From Myxococcales bacterium (GTDB lineage: Bacteria; Myxococcota_A; Polyangia; Nannocystales; Nannocystaceae): a stretch of 64,000 nt of DNA. The DNA lies in NCBI GenBank assembly GCA_020633335.1, contig JACKDU010000007.1:315001-379000 (forward strand), read 5' to 3'. This document shows positions 1 to 8,876 of the stretch, piece after piece. Positions within the stretch are counted from its first letter, which is position 1; each line of letters opens with the position of its first letter. The notes below the pieces were generated by a model. The model was not told the DNA's origin, made no database searches, and saw only the letters and a list, made by a program, of their open reading frames with translations. Both the position numbers and the translations under genes were made by a program.

Positions 1-479
<479 letters not shown>

Positions 480-697
480 CTGGGATAGCCGCCCCAGTTT
501 TCGGGGAGGTGGTCAAGCTCGAGGTTTCGAAGCGACACGTCATCGCCGCCCAGGAGGGCAGGCGAGGGCCGTCGCCGATTGCGTAGGTTTCGAGAGGAGC
601 GCTGGCTTGGGGAGAGTCCCCGAGCTCGCGGCGGGGCCCCAAGCTCAGTAGAGCGAGGAGGTCTGGCCCGTTGAGCGTCGCGCTCCTGCTACAAGGT

Positions 698-817
698 TTC
701 CTGGTGACTATTGCGGAAGGGTCACACCCGATCCCATCCCGAACTCGGTCGTTAAGCCTTCCAGCGCCGATGGTACTGCAGGGGAGTCTCTGTGGGAGAG
801 TAGGTCGTTGCCAGGGT
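698..817 (+). rRNA. rrf: 5S ribosomal RNA
   Basis: The typical 5S core is present: ACCCGATCCCATCCCGAAC followed by TTAAGCC, CCAGCGCCGATGGTA and GTGGGAGAGTAGGT. The ends pair as CCTGG (700-704) with CCAGG (811-815), closing helix I. It is the last gene of the rRNA operon and a terminator follows at once. Confidence 0.95.
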
Positions 818-820
818 TAT

Positions 821-851
821 GGCCCCCTCCAGCCGGAGGGGGCCTTTTTTT
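821..851 (+). terminator. Rho-independent terminator of the rRNA operon
   Basis: A GC-rich hairpin (GGCCCCCTCC, short loop, GGAGGGGGCC) is followed directly by a run of seven T. It starts four bases after the 5S gene, as expected for the end of an rRNA operon. Confidence 0.93.
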
Positions 852-1063
852 ATTGGTTCTCGCGGGTTCCTGGTGCTCTCTCGGGTTGACCTCGCGGTGT
901 CTGTGTCGACTTGGGAACTCGGCCTGCTTGTTCCGGGTCGTCTCGGGTTCGGGCACTTGTGAGCCATGCCTCGGTCATCCCGGGGCGGGATCGCTTCGCG
1001 GATCGCCTGGCCCGGTGAGCGCTTTTCGAGCCCTCCACAGGCCTGGCGTGGCACCATCGGGAG

Positions 1064-1834
1064 GTGGGCGGCTTTGGCAAGCGACTTGGTCGACGGGGGC
1101 CGAAGGCGGTCCTGGCTGGCGCTGAGGATGCGCTCGTCGCGTCCGCGAGGGCGTTCATTCGTCGTCCCGAGGGACGTGTGGCGCTGCGGCTCGCGGGCGA
1201 CGCGGCCGCGCTCCTCGATGCCCGGGGAGCGGCCTCGGCCGGCGCCGCCGCCAGGGCCTGCGGGCCCGGTTGTGCGTTCTGTTGCCACCTCCCGGTCACC
1301 CTCTCCGTCCCCGAGGGGCTGCGGATCCTCGCTCACATCGATTCGCTCGACGTCGACGCCCGCGAGCGCGCGGTCGCGGCCGTGTTCGCCGTCGCCGCGG
1401 CGGTGAGCGGAGACAGCGAGGAGCTGCTCTTCCTCGTCCGGCGCCCCTGCGCGTTCCTCGGTGAGGACCAACGCTGCACGATCTACGAGGTCCGCCCGAT
1501 CGCCTGCCGGGGCCACGCGTCGATGAGCCGACAGGCCTGCGCCGACGCCCACGCAGCCCCCGAGGATCCTGCCCTGGCGGACGCGATCCCGATCGATCTC
1601 GCCCTCCGAGACGAGAAGAATCGCACGAAGACGACGCTTGGGTTGACCCTCCTGCAGGCCGGGCGCGATCCCCTCGACTACGAGCTCCACACCCTGCTCC
1701 GGGCGCTCCTCGTCGATGCCCAGGTCGGCGAGGCGTGGCTCTCCGGGCAGGGGGGAGAGGCGCCTGCGCGTGTGCTGGCGATCAGTCGCGAAGCCCTCGA
1801 CGAGCTGCGGTACCTCGCGGACGCTCTCGACTGA
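1064..1834 (+). CDS. YkgJ-like cysteine-cluster protein
   Basis: The 256-residue protein has the Cys signature of the YkgJ/CxxCxxCC family (putative zinc or iron chelating domain): CGPGCAFCC near residue 66, then RPCAFL and CTIYEVRPIACRGH around residues 125-150. The spacing of the CPFL-like and C-x2-Y-x2-RP-x2-C blocks fits the family. The biochemical role of this family is not established; metal binding is assumed from the Cys pattern. The start is a GTG preceded by GGGAG. It stands alone downstream of the rRNA operon, with a repeat-rich noncoding stretch after it. No signal peptide or membrane segment is seen, so it is probably cytoplasmic. Confidence 0.85.
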   Translation: MGGFGKRLGRRGPKAVLAGAEDALVASARAFIRRPEGRVALRLAGDAAALLDARGAASAGAAARACGPGCAFCCHLPVTLSVPEGLRILAHIDSLDVDARERAVAAVFAVAAAVSGDSEELLFLVRRPCAFLGEDQRCTIYEVRPIACRGHASMSRQACADAHAAPEDPALADAIPIDLALRDEKNRTKTTLGLTLLQAGRDPLDYELHTLLRALLVDAQVGEAWLSGQGGEAPARVLAISREALDELRYLADALD

Positions 1835-2531
1835 TCTTCGCGGGGATCGATGCTCCGGCTCTCGCCATCAGGCGGGGCGGATGGGCGAGAGACCGGGGGC
1901 GCCCGGTGGAGGCGACGTCGGGCGCGCCCTGGGCGGAGTATCGCCGGGACCTGCTCCGGCGAGAGCCCCGAGATGCAGCCACGGTGGTGTGGGCCTGAGG
2001 GGACGGAGTCTGCGATGCACGCGAGGCTGCGAAGTCGAGCTGGTCCAGGAGATCACAGGGGCGGCGCAGCCGGCGAGCTGACGGTGAGCGCGAGGCCCCG
2101 GAGATGCGAAGCCGAAGAGATCCATCGTCCAGGAGAGCATGGGGCGGCGGACTCTGGGTCGCGATTCGGCGAAGTCAGGCGGGCGGAGCCAACACTCGTC
2201 GCGGGCCGAAGGCGAGATCGGCGGGTGGAGCCAACACAGGTCGCAAGTGCGGCGAGGCGGGTTGAAGCAGCGTCCGGCGGGCAGAGCCAACACTCGTCGC
2301 GGGCCGGCGGGGCGGGCTGAAGGAGAGTGCTGGTGGCGATTCGGCGAAGCCGACGGCCGGAGACAGCGCCCGGGCTGAGTCGCAAGTGCGGCGAGGCGGG
2401 TTGAGGGAGCGTTCGGCGGGCGGAGCCAACGCTCGTCGCGGGGCCGGCTGGCGGCCAAATGCGGCGAAGCCGACGTGCCTGGGCACGTCGGCTTCGTCAC
2501 GGCGTAACGCCGAGGCGCTCGCCGGCGGTCG
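1835..2531. repeat. Noncoding region with degenerate direct repeats
   Basis: No credible gene lies here; the open frames consist of low-complexity Arg/Pro/Ala/Ser text. A unit with core GGCGGGCGGAGCCAAC occurs at about 2179-2208, 2219-2244, 2276-2307 and 2414-2447. A second unit, GTCGCAAGTGCGGCGAGGCG, occurs at 2240-2259 and 2379-2398. GATTCGGCGAAG occurs at 2163-2174 and 2338-2349. Copies differ by a few bases and are irregularly spaced, so this is a decayed repeat block and not a CRISPR array. Confidence 0.7.
2465..2496 (-). terminator. Strong hairpin downstream of the MYXO-CTERM gene (putative terminator)
   Basis: A perfect 14-bp stem (CGAAGCCGACGTGC / GCACGTCGGCTTCG) has a 4-nt loop. It lies 36 bases beyond the stop of the minus-strand gene at 2532. 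No T-run follows on the minus strand, so it may be an mRNA 3' stabiliser or a non-canonical terminator. Confidence 0.5.
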
Positions 2532-3236
2532 CTAGCGGCGGCGGCGGTAGAGGAGGCCGCCGGCGATGCCGAAGAGCACGAGGGCGCCGTTGAAGCCGCC
2601 GAAGGCGTCGCTGTCGATCGAGCAGCCCTTCTTTTTGGGCTCGACCGGCGGCGGGGCCTCGGTCGGCGGTGGGGTGGACGGCTCCTCCTCGTCGCCGCCG
2701 AGCGAGTCGTGCTCATCCTGATCGGCGAGCTCGTCGTCCTCGTCGTCCTTCTCCTCCGGCGGCGGCTCCTTGCCGCTCTTGATCAGCTTGATCTTGCCCT
2801 TGGCGAGCTCGAGGTCCTTGCCCTTGGCGCTGACCTGGATCGCCCGCACCGTGTAGGTCCGATCCTTGTTGAAGCCGATCCGACCCTGGAGCTCGATCTC
2901 GCCGGAGAAGTACTTGGCGCCGTCGAAGCCGTTCTCCTCGTGGCGGAAGACCAGCGAGTTCTGGCCGTTGATCTCCTGGTAGAACTCGAAGTAGAGGGGC
3001 CCCTCGCCGGCGTTGTCGAGCTTCGCCCAGACGAAGGCCTGCCAGGCGTCCTCGCCCGGGATGTTGTCGAGCTCGGAGACGGCGGCCTTCTTGCCCTCGG
3101 CGGTGATGACCCCCTTGTCATCGACGGCGAGCTCTTGCGCGCCGAACTTGATCTCGCCTGCGTAGGCGATGACGCTGGTCAGCATGGGGGCCGCGAAGGC
3201 GGCGGCGGTGATCAGACGGTGGAGAGGTCGACGCAT
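2532..3236 (-). CDS. Secreted acidic protein with MYXO-CTERM-like C-terminal tail
   Basis: The 234-residue protein starts with a signal peptide (MRRPLHRLITAAAFAAPML... to an AYA-G cleavage site). A beta-rich domain of about 120 residues follows, then a very acidic Pro/Glu/Asp linker. The end is GCSIDSD, a hydrophobic helix and RRRR, which matches the MYXO-CTERM sorting signal of myxobacterial surface proteins. The ATG is chosen because AAGGAC lies just upstream and the signal peptide begins there; the frame stays open further upstream but that part is not protein-like. The central domain was not recognised. A hairpin lies after the stop. Confidence 0.8.
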   Translation of the reverse strand: MRRPLHRLITAAAFAAPMLTSVIAYAGEIKFGAQELAVDDKGVITAEGKKAAVSELDNIPGEDAWQAFVWAKLDNAGEGPLYFEFYQEINGQNSLVFRHEENGFDGAKYFSGEIELQGRIGFNKDRTYTVRAIQVSAKGKDLELAKGKIKLIKSGKEPPPEEKDDEDDELADQDEHDSLGGDEEEPSTPPPTEAPPPVEPKKKGCSIDSDAFGGFNGALVLFGIAGGLLYRRRR

Positions 3237-3540
3237 CAACGTGTCCTTCTTGGTGAGGTGGGTGGTGAGTTCGCGTTCGGCGGAGGCGAGGCCCAGGGGC
3301 CGCCAGGGTGGGAGCTCGCGGTCGCAAGAGACGCACGAGCTGAGGATTCGGTTCGCTGAAGAGAGCGTTGGCGCGGCCGTGATCGACGACGGTCGCGATC
3401 GCCGAGAGGATATCAAGCCGGTCAGAGAAGGCCAGAGGTCCGCATCCCCGGGTCAGCTTCGGCGCCCAGAATCGCCCCGCTCCGGCGCGCTCGCCGATCC
3501 GCCGCGGGCGCAGGCGAGCGCTCGTCGCTCACCGCTTCGC
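3237..3540. other. Intergenic region upstream of the MYXO-CTERM gene
   Basis: About 300 bases with no gene. On the minus strand it contains a TTGATATCCTCTCGGCG stretch near 3400-3416 that may hold promoter elements for the gene ending at 2532. Nothing else was recognised. Confidence 0.5.
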
Positions 3541-3683
3541 GCCCCCGCTCACTTGGGCTCAAGCTCGAGGAGCGGCCGCAGCTCCGCGCGCGCGTCGAGG
3601 CGGGAGAGCTCGCTCTACCCGCCGCTGCTCCGCCTCCGGATGAAGATCTGCGGGGCCGTGCTCCGCTCGGCCAACCACGCGCC
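3541..3683 (-). pseudogene. Decayed tandem copy of the 3' half of the adjacent glutaredoxin gene
   Basis: On the minus strand this segment translates as AWLAERS-TAPQIFIRRRSSGG, a TAG stop, SELSRLDARAELRPLLELEPK and a TGA. The neighbouring gene reads AWLAERSQQYTVPQIFIRG and SIGGYSELSRLDARGELRPL. The copy has lost nine bases (the QQY region) and has a stop where the intact gene has Tyr. It has no start codon of its own. It lies immediately after the stop codon of the intact gene and in the same orientation, so it is a partial tandem duplication that has decayed. Confidence 0.85.
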
Positions 3684-3688
3684 CCGGC

Positions 3689-3982
3689 TCACCCGGGCTC
3701 ACGCTCGAGGAGCGGCCGTAGCTCCCCGCGTGCGTCGAGGCGGGAGAGCTCGCTGTATCCGCCGATGCTCTGCCCCCGGATGAAGATCTGCGGGACCGTG
3801 TACTGCTGGCTCCGCTCGGCCAACCACGCGCGCGCGGGCCGGTCGTAGGTGACGTCGATCGCCACGAACTCGATGTCGCGCTCGTAGAGGAGGCGCTCGG
3901 CCGCCCGGCAGAAGCCGCAGTAGGAGGTGACGTAGACGACGACGTCGCTCTCGACGTCCTCGGGCTTGGGCGCGCCGGGCAT
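3689..3982 (-). CDS. grxC: Glutaredoxin
   Basis: This 97-residue thioredoxin-fold protein has the CGFC redox centre at residues 22-25, a TVPQIFI cis-Pro segment and a GGYSEL glutathione-binding segment. These match class I (GrxC-type) glutaredoxins, which reduce disulfides and mixed glutathione disulfides in the cytoplasm. The canonical centre is CPYC; Gly-Phe is a tolerated variant. The length is normal for the family. Upstream, 21 nt away, lies the 4004-4714 gene on the same strand, so the two may be co-transcribed. Its 3' half is duplicated just downstream as a pseudogene. Confidence 0.9.
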   Translation of the reverse strand: MPGAPKPEDVESDVVVYVTSYCGFCRAAERLLYERDIEFVAIDVTYDRPARAWLAERSQQYTVPQIFIRGQSIGGYSELSRLDARGELRPLLEREPG

Positions 3983-4003
3983 CGCGGGTGCTCGCTCCCT
4001 TGA

Positions 4004-4714
4004 CTAGTCCTCACGCAGGAGCGCGAGGATCTCCTCGTCGAGCTGCGCCTGGTGCTCGCTCGCAAACTTGCCGACGATGACGTCGCGGCGCTGGGTGATC
4101 GGGAGCGGCGCGCCCGCCGACACGCCCTCGCCGCCGATCCCGCCGAAGGCGCGACGCCGGACTCGGCTGGGGCCCCGGCTCGGACGCGCCGGCCCCTGTC
4201 CCGCCGCGGCCGCCTGGGCCTGGGCCTGGGCCTCACGGGACGCGAAGACCGGGTGCGTGAGGCTGGGGTCGACGGCGGTGCTCGGCGGCCCCTCCTGCAG
4301 CGGCGGCCCCTGGGGCTCGACCTCGCGGGGCTTGGGGGGCGGACGCCGCTCCGGGCGCTTGGCCTCGGCGGCCGCCGGGGCCGGGGCCGCCGGCTCCTGC
4401 TTCCCCGAGCCGTCGGGGTGGGGGCCGATGTAGCGGACGATCTTGTCGTCGAAGGCGCCGCTCCGGAGCTGCCGGATCATCGCCTTGTGCGACTCCTGCA
4501 TCAGGCTGATGATCGTCGCGTCGGCGTTCTCGGCGGTCTCGAGCTTCGACCGGTAGTCGACCTTGTTGGTCGAGATGATCGTCCCGTCGAAGAAGACGTG
4601 GGTGAAGATGTGGGCGCGGGCGATCCCCGAGTCCTCGGTCTGGACGTGGTAAAGCCGCCCCCGGTGCGGGATGTTGTGGTTGTATCCAAGCTGCGGGGAT
4701 TGCTGCACGGCCAT
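4004..4714 (-). CDS. Conserved protein of unknown function (NHNIPHRGRLYHVQTEDSG type)
   Basis: The N-terminal 85 residues form a compact domain with motif GYNHNIPHRGRLYHVQTEDS and then a HIFTHVFFDGTII segment. From memory this resembles short conserved proteins of Myxococcota and related delta-group bacteria with no assigned role. A Pro/Ala/Glu-rich linker and a charged C-terminal segment follow. The start is the ATG at 4714, preceded by AGGAC; an upstream extension in the same frame is not protein-like. No signal peptide or membrane segment. It is followed at 21 nt by the glutaredoxin gene, which may hint at a shared transcript but not at function. Confidence 0.75.
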   Translation of the reverse strand: MAVQQSPQLGYNHNIPHRGRLYHVQTEDSGIARAHIFTHVFFDGTIISTNKVDYRSKLETAENADATIISLMQESHKAMIRQLRSGAFDDKIVRYIGPHPDGSGKQEPAAPAPAAAEAKRPERRPPPKPREVEPQGPPLQEGPPSTAVDPSLTHPVFASREAQAQAQAAAAGQGPARPSRGPSRVRRRAFGGIGGEGVSAGAPLPITQRRDVIVGKFASEHQAQLDEEILALLRED

Positions 4715-4844
4715 GACGGTCCTGCAAAGGTAACACGGAGTGGTGCGGCCTGGAGCGTCTCCGCAGGCCCCCAAACGTCGGCGTTGATCATCCCCTGACG
4801 ACGGCAGCCCCGCCGGAGGACGCCTGCTATCATCGCCGCCCGCG

Positions 4845-5843
<999 letters not shown>

Positions 5844-6322
5844 GAGCGGCGGCGGCGGAGCTGCTCCTTCGTTCAGGTGGAACGTCGGCGCGGGCGCTCG
5901 CTCGCGTCTGGGTCGCCGCCGTGCTCGATGAGATGTCCGATCGGTCAGGCACTCTCCTCGGAGGCGCGATCGCCCGCGCGGACGCCGTGCTCGCGCATGT
6001 GTCCGATCGGTCAGGTCGTGGCGGGCGGCGCGGGCAGCTCCTCGCATCGGGGAGGCGCGGGCGAGGGCTCGCCTCCGGATCGCCGCCGCGCTCGCGTATG
6101 TGTCCGATCGGTCAGGTCGTGACGGGCGGCGGGGGCGAGCGCTCGAGGGCGCCGGGGCGCGGGAGCGATCGCCGGCCCGGCGGGGTCGCAGGCCGGCCAG
6201 CGCGGCCCTCCGCGGCCGCTTCGCCGGGTGTTCTCCTTGAGATCATCGGCGCATGGCGGGGGGCGATGCTCCGCCAGGGATCAAGGTCGCGTGCGAGAAC
6301 AAGGGCGACGCCGAGGTACGCC
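5844..6322 (+). repeat. Intergenic region with three copies of a CCGATCGGTCAGG element
   Basis: No supported gene lies between the HD-domain gene and the transposase-like gene. The sequence TGTCCGATCGGTCAGG occurs at 5935-5949, 5998-6014 and about 6100-6116. The last two copies extend into a shared flank (GTCGTGRCGGGCGGCG), and copies one and three share TCGCCGCCG upstream. The core CCGATCGG is palindromic. The copies may be a small dispersed repeat or an operator array. Confidence 0.7.
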
Positions 6323-7072
6323 ATGATCAGCTCCGCCGCCCCGCTCCGCCCCGCCCCGTCGACCCCCTCGCCGCGCCGCGCCCAGGGCGGCGATCCCAGC
6401 CGCCTCTGGCGGGTCCTCGGGCTCCCGGCGCAGCGGGCCGCCGCCCCGCGGCCGCTCTTCGATCCGGCGAGCTGCGGCTCCTTCCGCGAGCTCGCCGGGC
6501 TCTTCGTCGGGCCCCACGAGCGGGCGCTGGTGGTCTGCGTCGACGGCCGCGCCGCCCCGGCGAGGCCGACTGGCGCGGCCCAGCCCGCCGGCGATCCCGG
6601 GGCGACGATCCCCGGCCACGACGAGCGCCGCCTCGCCCTCCTCCTCGAGGCGATCTGCCTGGTCGTCGAGCGCGACGAGGGCGAGGCGATCGATCCGCGG
6701 CCGCTCCTCGACTTCCTCGCGGCGATCGAGCGGGCGGTCCCGGAGGAGCTGGAGGTCCACCTGATCCTCGATCGCCGGGCCAGCGTCCGCGATCGCGAGG
6801 TCCAGGCGTGGTTCCGGGCGCGGCCCCGCTACCACGTCCACTTCGCCAGCGATCACCAGCGCTGGCGGGAGCGGGCGCTCGCCTGGCTCCGCGTTGCCGC
6901 CGCCCGCCAGGCCCGCTGGCGGGCGCCCTCCAGCGTCCTCTCGCTCGAGTCGGCGCTCCAGCGCTTCATCCTCCGGCCGCCCGCCGACGGCCGCGCCTTC
7001 GGCTGGTCGCCGAGCGCCGACGAGAACCTGACGAGCCTCGCCCGCTTCCTCCTCCACCGCCGGCGCCGCTGA
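6323..7072 (+). CDS. Degenerate or domesticated IS630-type transposase-like protein
   Basis: The 249-residue product aligns by eye with the DDE domain of IS630-family transposases. CVDG at 72-75 stands in place of CVDE. A segment resembling the family's FLRFLxxIDxxVPxELxVHLI text follows at about 130-148, with LILD ending at Asp150 (LIVDNYA in the family). FRARPRYHVHF then precedes W181. The third acidic residue, the Glu of the WLNQVERWF motif, appears replaced by Leu, and the helix-turn-helix domain normally at the N-terminus is missing. No terminal inverted repeats were found. It is therefore either a decaying remnant or a co-opted protein; the intact 249-codon frame argues mildly for retention. 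Start ATG is tentative because the frame stays open upstream through the repeats. Confidence 0.65.
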   Translation: MISSAAPLRPAPSTPSPRRAQGGDPSRLWRVLGLPAQRAAAPRPLFDPASCGSFRELAGLFVGPHERALVVCVDGRAAPARPTGAAQPAGDPGATIPGHDERRLALLLEAICLVVERDEGEAIDPRPLLDFLAAIERAVPEELEVHLILDRRASVRDREVQAWFRARPRYHVHFASDHQRWRERALAWLRVAAARQARWRAPSSVLSLESALQRFILRPPADGRAFGWSPSADENLTSLARFLLHRRRR

Positions 7073-7080
7073 GCGCCGCG

Positions 7081-7362
7081 TCAGTAGCGGACCGGCGGTT
7101 TGCCCTCGCTCTCGCGGGGCACGCGACGCTCGAGGCGCTGCTTCCACTCCTCGCCGCGGACCGGGACCACGTAGACCGTCGGCCAGACCAGGCGGCGCTC
7201 GCTCGAGCCGAGGCGGCGGGCCCAGTACTCGACGTCGACGACCTGGTAGGGCACGTCGTCGATGACGACGATCTCGTGGATCCGCGGGACGTAGTGGGCC
7301 CCCTCGCTGGCCTCGGTCCGGAAGAGGAGGCGACCTTCGCAGGCGTACTCGACGTAGGGCAT
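7081..7362 (-). CDS. Small conserved protein of unknown function
   Basis: The 93-residue, Tyr/Val-rich protein has alternating hydrophobic and charged residues typical of a small beta fold, for example HEIVVIDDVPYQVVDVEYWARR. It has no signal peptide, membrane segment or Cys cluster. The ATG gives the whole compact domain. It converges with the transposase-like gene (8 bases between stops) and is divergent from the 88-residue gene at 7443. The family was not recognised. Confidence 0.6.
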   Translation of the reverse strand: MPYVEYACEGRLLFRTEASEGAHYVPRIHEIVVIDDVPYQVVDVEYWARRLGSSERRLVWPTVYVVPVRGEEWKQRLERRVPRESEGKPPVRY

Positions 7363-7406
7363 GAGCTCGCTCGATGGTAGCAGGATCGCTGGGGGCAGGC
7401 GCCCGC

Positions 7407-7435
7407 TTGACAGCGCCGGATCCCTCGCCGACGCT
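7407..7435 (+). promoter_or_regulatory. Putative leaderless promoter of the 88-residue gene
   Basis: A perfect TTGACA at 7407-7412 is followed after 17 bases by GACGCT at 7430-7435, and the ATG begins 7 bases later. Transcription would start at or next to the start codon, and no Shine-Dalgarno is present. It is the clearest -35 box in the window. Confidence 0.6.
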
Positions 7436-7442
7436 GCCGGCG

Positions 7443-7709
7443 ATGAGCGAGAGCTACTACAAGGTCATGGATGGCAAGAAGTACGACCGCGGGATGCTCA
7501 CCCTCGCCGACGAGGCGACGGCGGGCCAGGGCGACGGTCGGATCTCCCTCGACGACGCCCGCAAGCTGATCACCGCGGTCACCGACGGCGGCCGCTACAC
7601 CGACGTCGAGAAGGAGACGATGGCCTACATCCGCGACAACTACCGCTTCACCGATGAGGCGGACGAGTGGCTGCGGACCGAGATCCGCCGCTGGGCGGCC
7701 GCGAAGTAG
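7443..7709 (+). CDS. Small soluble protein with an EF-hand-like GDGRIS loop
   Basis: This 88-residue acidic, helical protein begins MSESYYKVMDGKKYDRG and contains GQGDGRISLDDARKLI, which resembles one calcium-binding EF-hand loop, followed by a Trp/Arg-rich C-terminal helix. Calcium binding is only a suggestion. The ATG sits 7 nt after a promoter-like -10 box; the longer frame upstream overlaps that promoter and is rejected. No signal peptide. The family was not identified with confidence. Confidence 0.7.
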   Translation: MSESYYKVMDGKKYDRGMLTLADEATAGQGDGRISLDDARKLITAVTDGGRYTDVEKETMAYIRDNYRFTDEADEWLRTEIRRWAAAK

Positions 7710-7806
7710 GCGATGACGCGCGGGGCCGCGTGGGGCCGCGTAGGTGCGCGCGTAGGCGCCCGCCGGTGACGTCCTATCGCGCGCGCTCCCTCGCTATGAT
7801 CGGCGG

Positions 7807-8604
7807 GTGAGCGCCCGACGCCTGCGCCTCGTCGGTCTGGTCGTCGGCCTCGGCCTCGCGGCTGGTGTCGCGGGCGAGGCCGCGGCTCACTCGTGCATCC
7901 GCCACGCCTGGGAGACCCTGGATCTCGAGCTGGTCGAGGCCCGCGAGGACGGGGCGGTGATCGCCGCGAGCGCCCTCCCCTTCGCCCTCCGCGAGGCGGT
8001 CAACAGCGCGCAGATGGGCGAGTGGGTCCTCGTCCGCGGCGAGGCGCAGGGCGCCTTCTTCTCGATCAAGGAGGCGTTCGAGCCCTCGGAGATCCAGGCG
8101 GAGCACATGCGCTACAGCGCCGAGCGGCGCGCCAAGACGGGCTGCGGCTACCAGATCCGCTACACGCCGGTGAAGCCGGGGCGCTACGCCTATGAAGAGG
8201 AGTGGTCCAGCGCCGAGCGGCCCCTCCCACAGGGCATGACGCTCCTGGTCGCCGGCGATCGGCAGACGCTGGGCCTCGCCTACGAGCGCGAGGGGCACCG
8301 CTACGAGGTCGAGTACCGGGTGACCTGCGCCCACTACGACTGGGAGGACGGGCGCGGCCGCTGCGGGCCGCGGGAGGAGCCCGCGCCGATCTTCGACGCG
8401 CCGCGGGGGAACGACCGCGAGCCGCCGCGGATCGAGCCGACCGTGGCGGCTCCCGAGGGCAGCGAGCCGCCGCCGCTCGACGCGGGGTCGGGCGGCTGCG
8501 TGGTCGTGGGGATCGAGGCGCCGGGCGCGGCGACGATGCTCCTCCTCCTCGCGCTCGCCGCTCGGGGTCGCCGACGAGGCGTTCGCGGTGAGCGTCGGCC
8601 CTGA
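7807..8604 (+). CDS. Secreted Cys-containing protein with MYXO-CTERM-like tail, paralogue 1
   Basis: The 265-residue protein has a signal peptide (RRLRLVGLVVGLGLAAGVAG, then AAAHS). Its domain of about 170 residues contains HSCIRHAWETLDLELVEA, a TGCGYQIRYTPVKPGRYAY block and VEYRVTCAHYDWEDG. A Pro-rich linker leads to GGCVVVG, a hydrophobic stretch and RGRRRG, a MYXO-CTERM-like signal. The domain was not recognised. The GTG start lies 6 nt after TATGAT with no Shine-Dalgarno. The next gene, about 1070 bp on, is a clear paralogue with the same promoter context, so the pair arose by tandem duplication. Confidence 0.75.
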   Translation: MSARRLRLVGLVVGLGLAAGVAGEAAAHSCIRHAWETLDLELVEAREDGAVIAASALPFALREAVNSAQMGEWVLVRGEAQGAFFSIKEAFEPSEIQAEHMRYSAERRAKTGCGYQIRYTPVKPGRYAYEEEWSSAERPLPQGMTLLVAGDRQTLGLAYEREGHRYEVEYRVTCAHYDWEDGRGRCGPREEPAPIFDAPRGNDREPPRIEPTVAAPEGSEPPPLDAGSGGCVVVGIEAPGAATMLLLLALAARGRRRGVRGERRP

Positions 8605-8734
8605 GCGCTCGAGCGGAGGTTCGTCGGGGTGCCACGCCGGCCGATGATCGAGCGCGGCTCTGGGATCGATCCCGCGCGCGGCGGCGCTCCTCCTCATCCG
8701 CCTCGCCCTCGCCCTCGCCCTCGGGCGGATGCTG

Positions 8735-8830
8735 TCCCTTGGGTCAGACGAATGGGGGCGATCCGGAGCGCTTGGGGGTCGTTGATCGGCGTCGTGGACG
8801 ATCGCGGCGACCTCGTCGGCGGGCGCGTGC
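8735..8830 (-). pseudogene. Fossil of the 3' end of the DUF255 gene, left between the paralogues
   Basis: The stretch repeats, with decay, the end of the minus-strand gene at 9822 and its flanking dyad. The 14-mer GCGATCCGGAGCGC occurs at 8760-8773 and 9835-9848. GATCGCGGCGACCTCGTCGG near 8802 matches GACCGCGGCGACCTCGTCGG near 9892 with one change. On the minus strand it still reads TTPINDPQALRIAPI against TTPLSDPNALRIALV. About 17-24 bases are deleted in the middle. The offset of about 1.05-1.07 kb matches the paralogue spacing. Confidence 0.75.
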
Positions 8831-8839
8831 GTCGGAGGA

Positions 8840-8870
8840 TTGACGCGAGCCCGGGCTTCCTCGCTATCAT
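8840..8870 (+). promoter_or_regulatory. Putative leaderless promoter of paralogue 2
   Basis: TTGACG at 8840-8845 is followed after 19 bases by TATCAT at 8865-8870, and the GTG start lies 6 bases further. The downstream part (CTCGCTATSATCGGCGGGTG) is shared with paralogue 1. Confidence 0.5.
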
Positions 8871-8876
8871 CGGCGG

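Noticed and set aside
480..697. A tRNA or gene in the 23S-5S spacer
   Set aside because: No cloverleaf or protein-like frame was found; it looks like ordinary rRNA spacer.
1868..2716. 282-codon minus-strand frame over the repeat block
   Set aside because: The Arg/Pro/Ser/Ala-rich peptide reflects the DNA repeats and overlaps the 3' end of a real gene in another frame.
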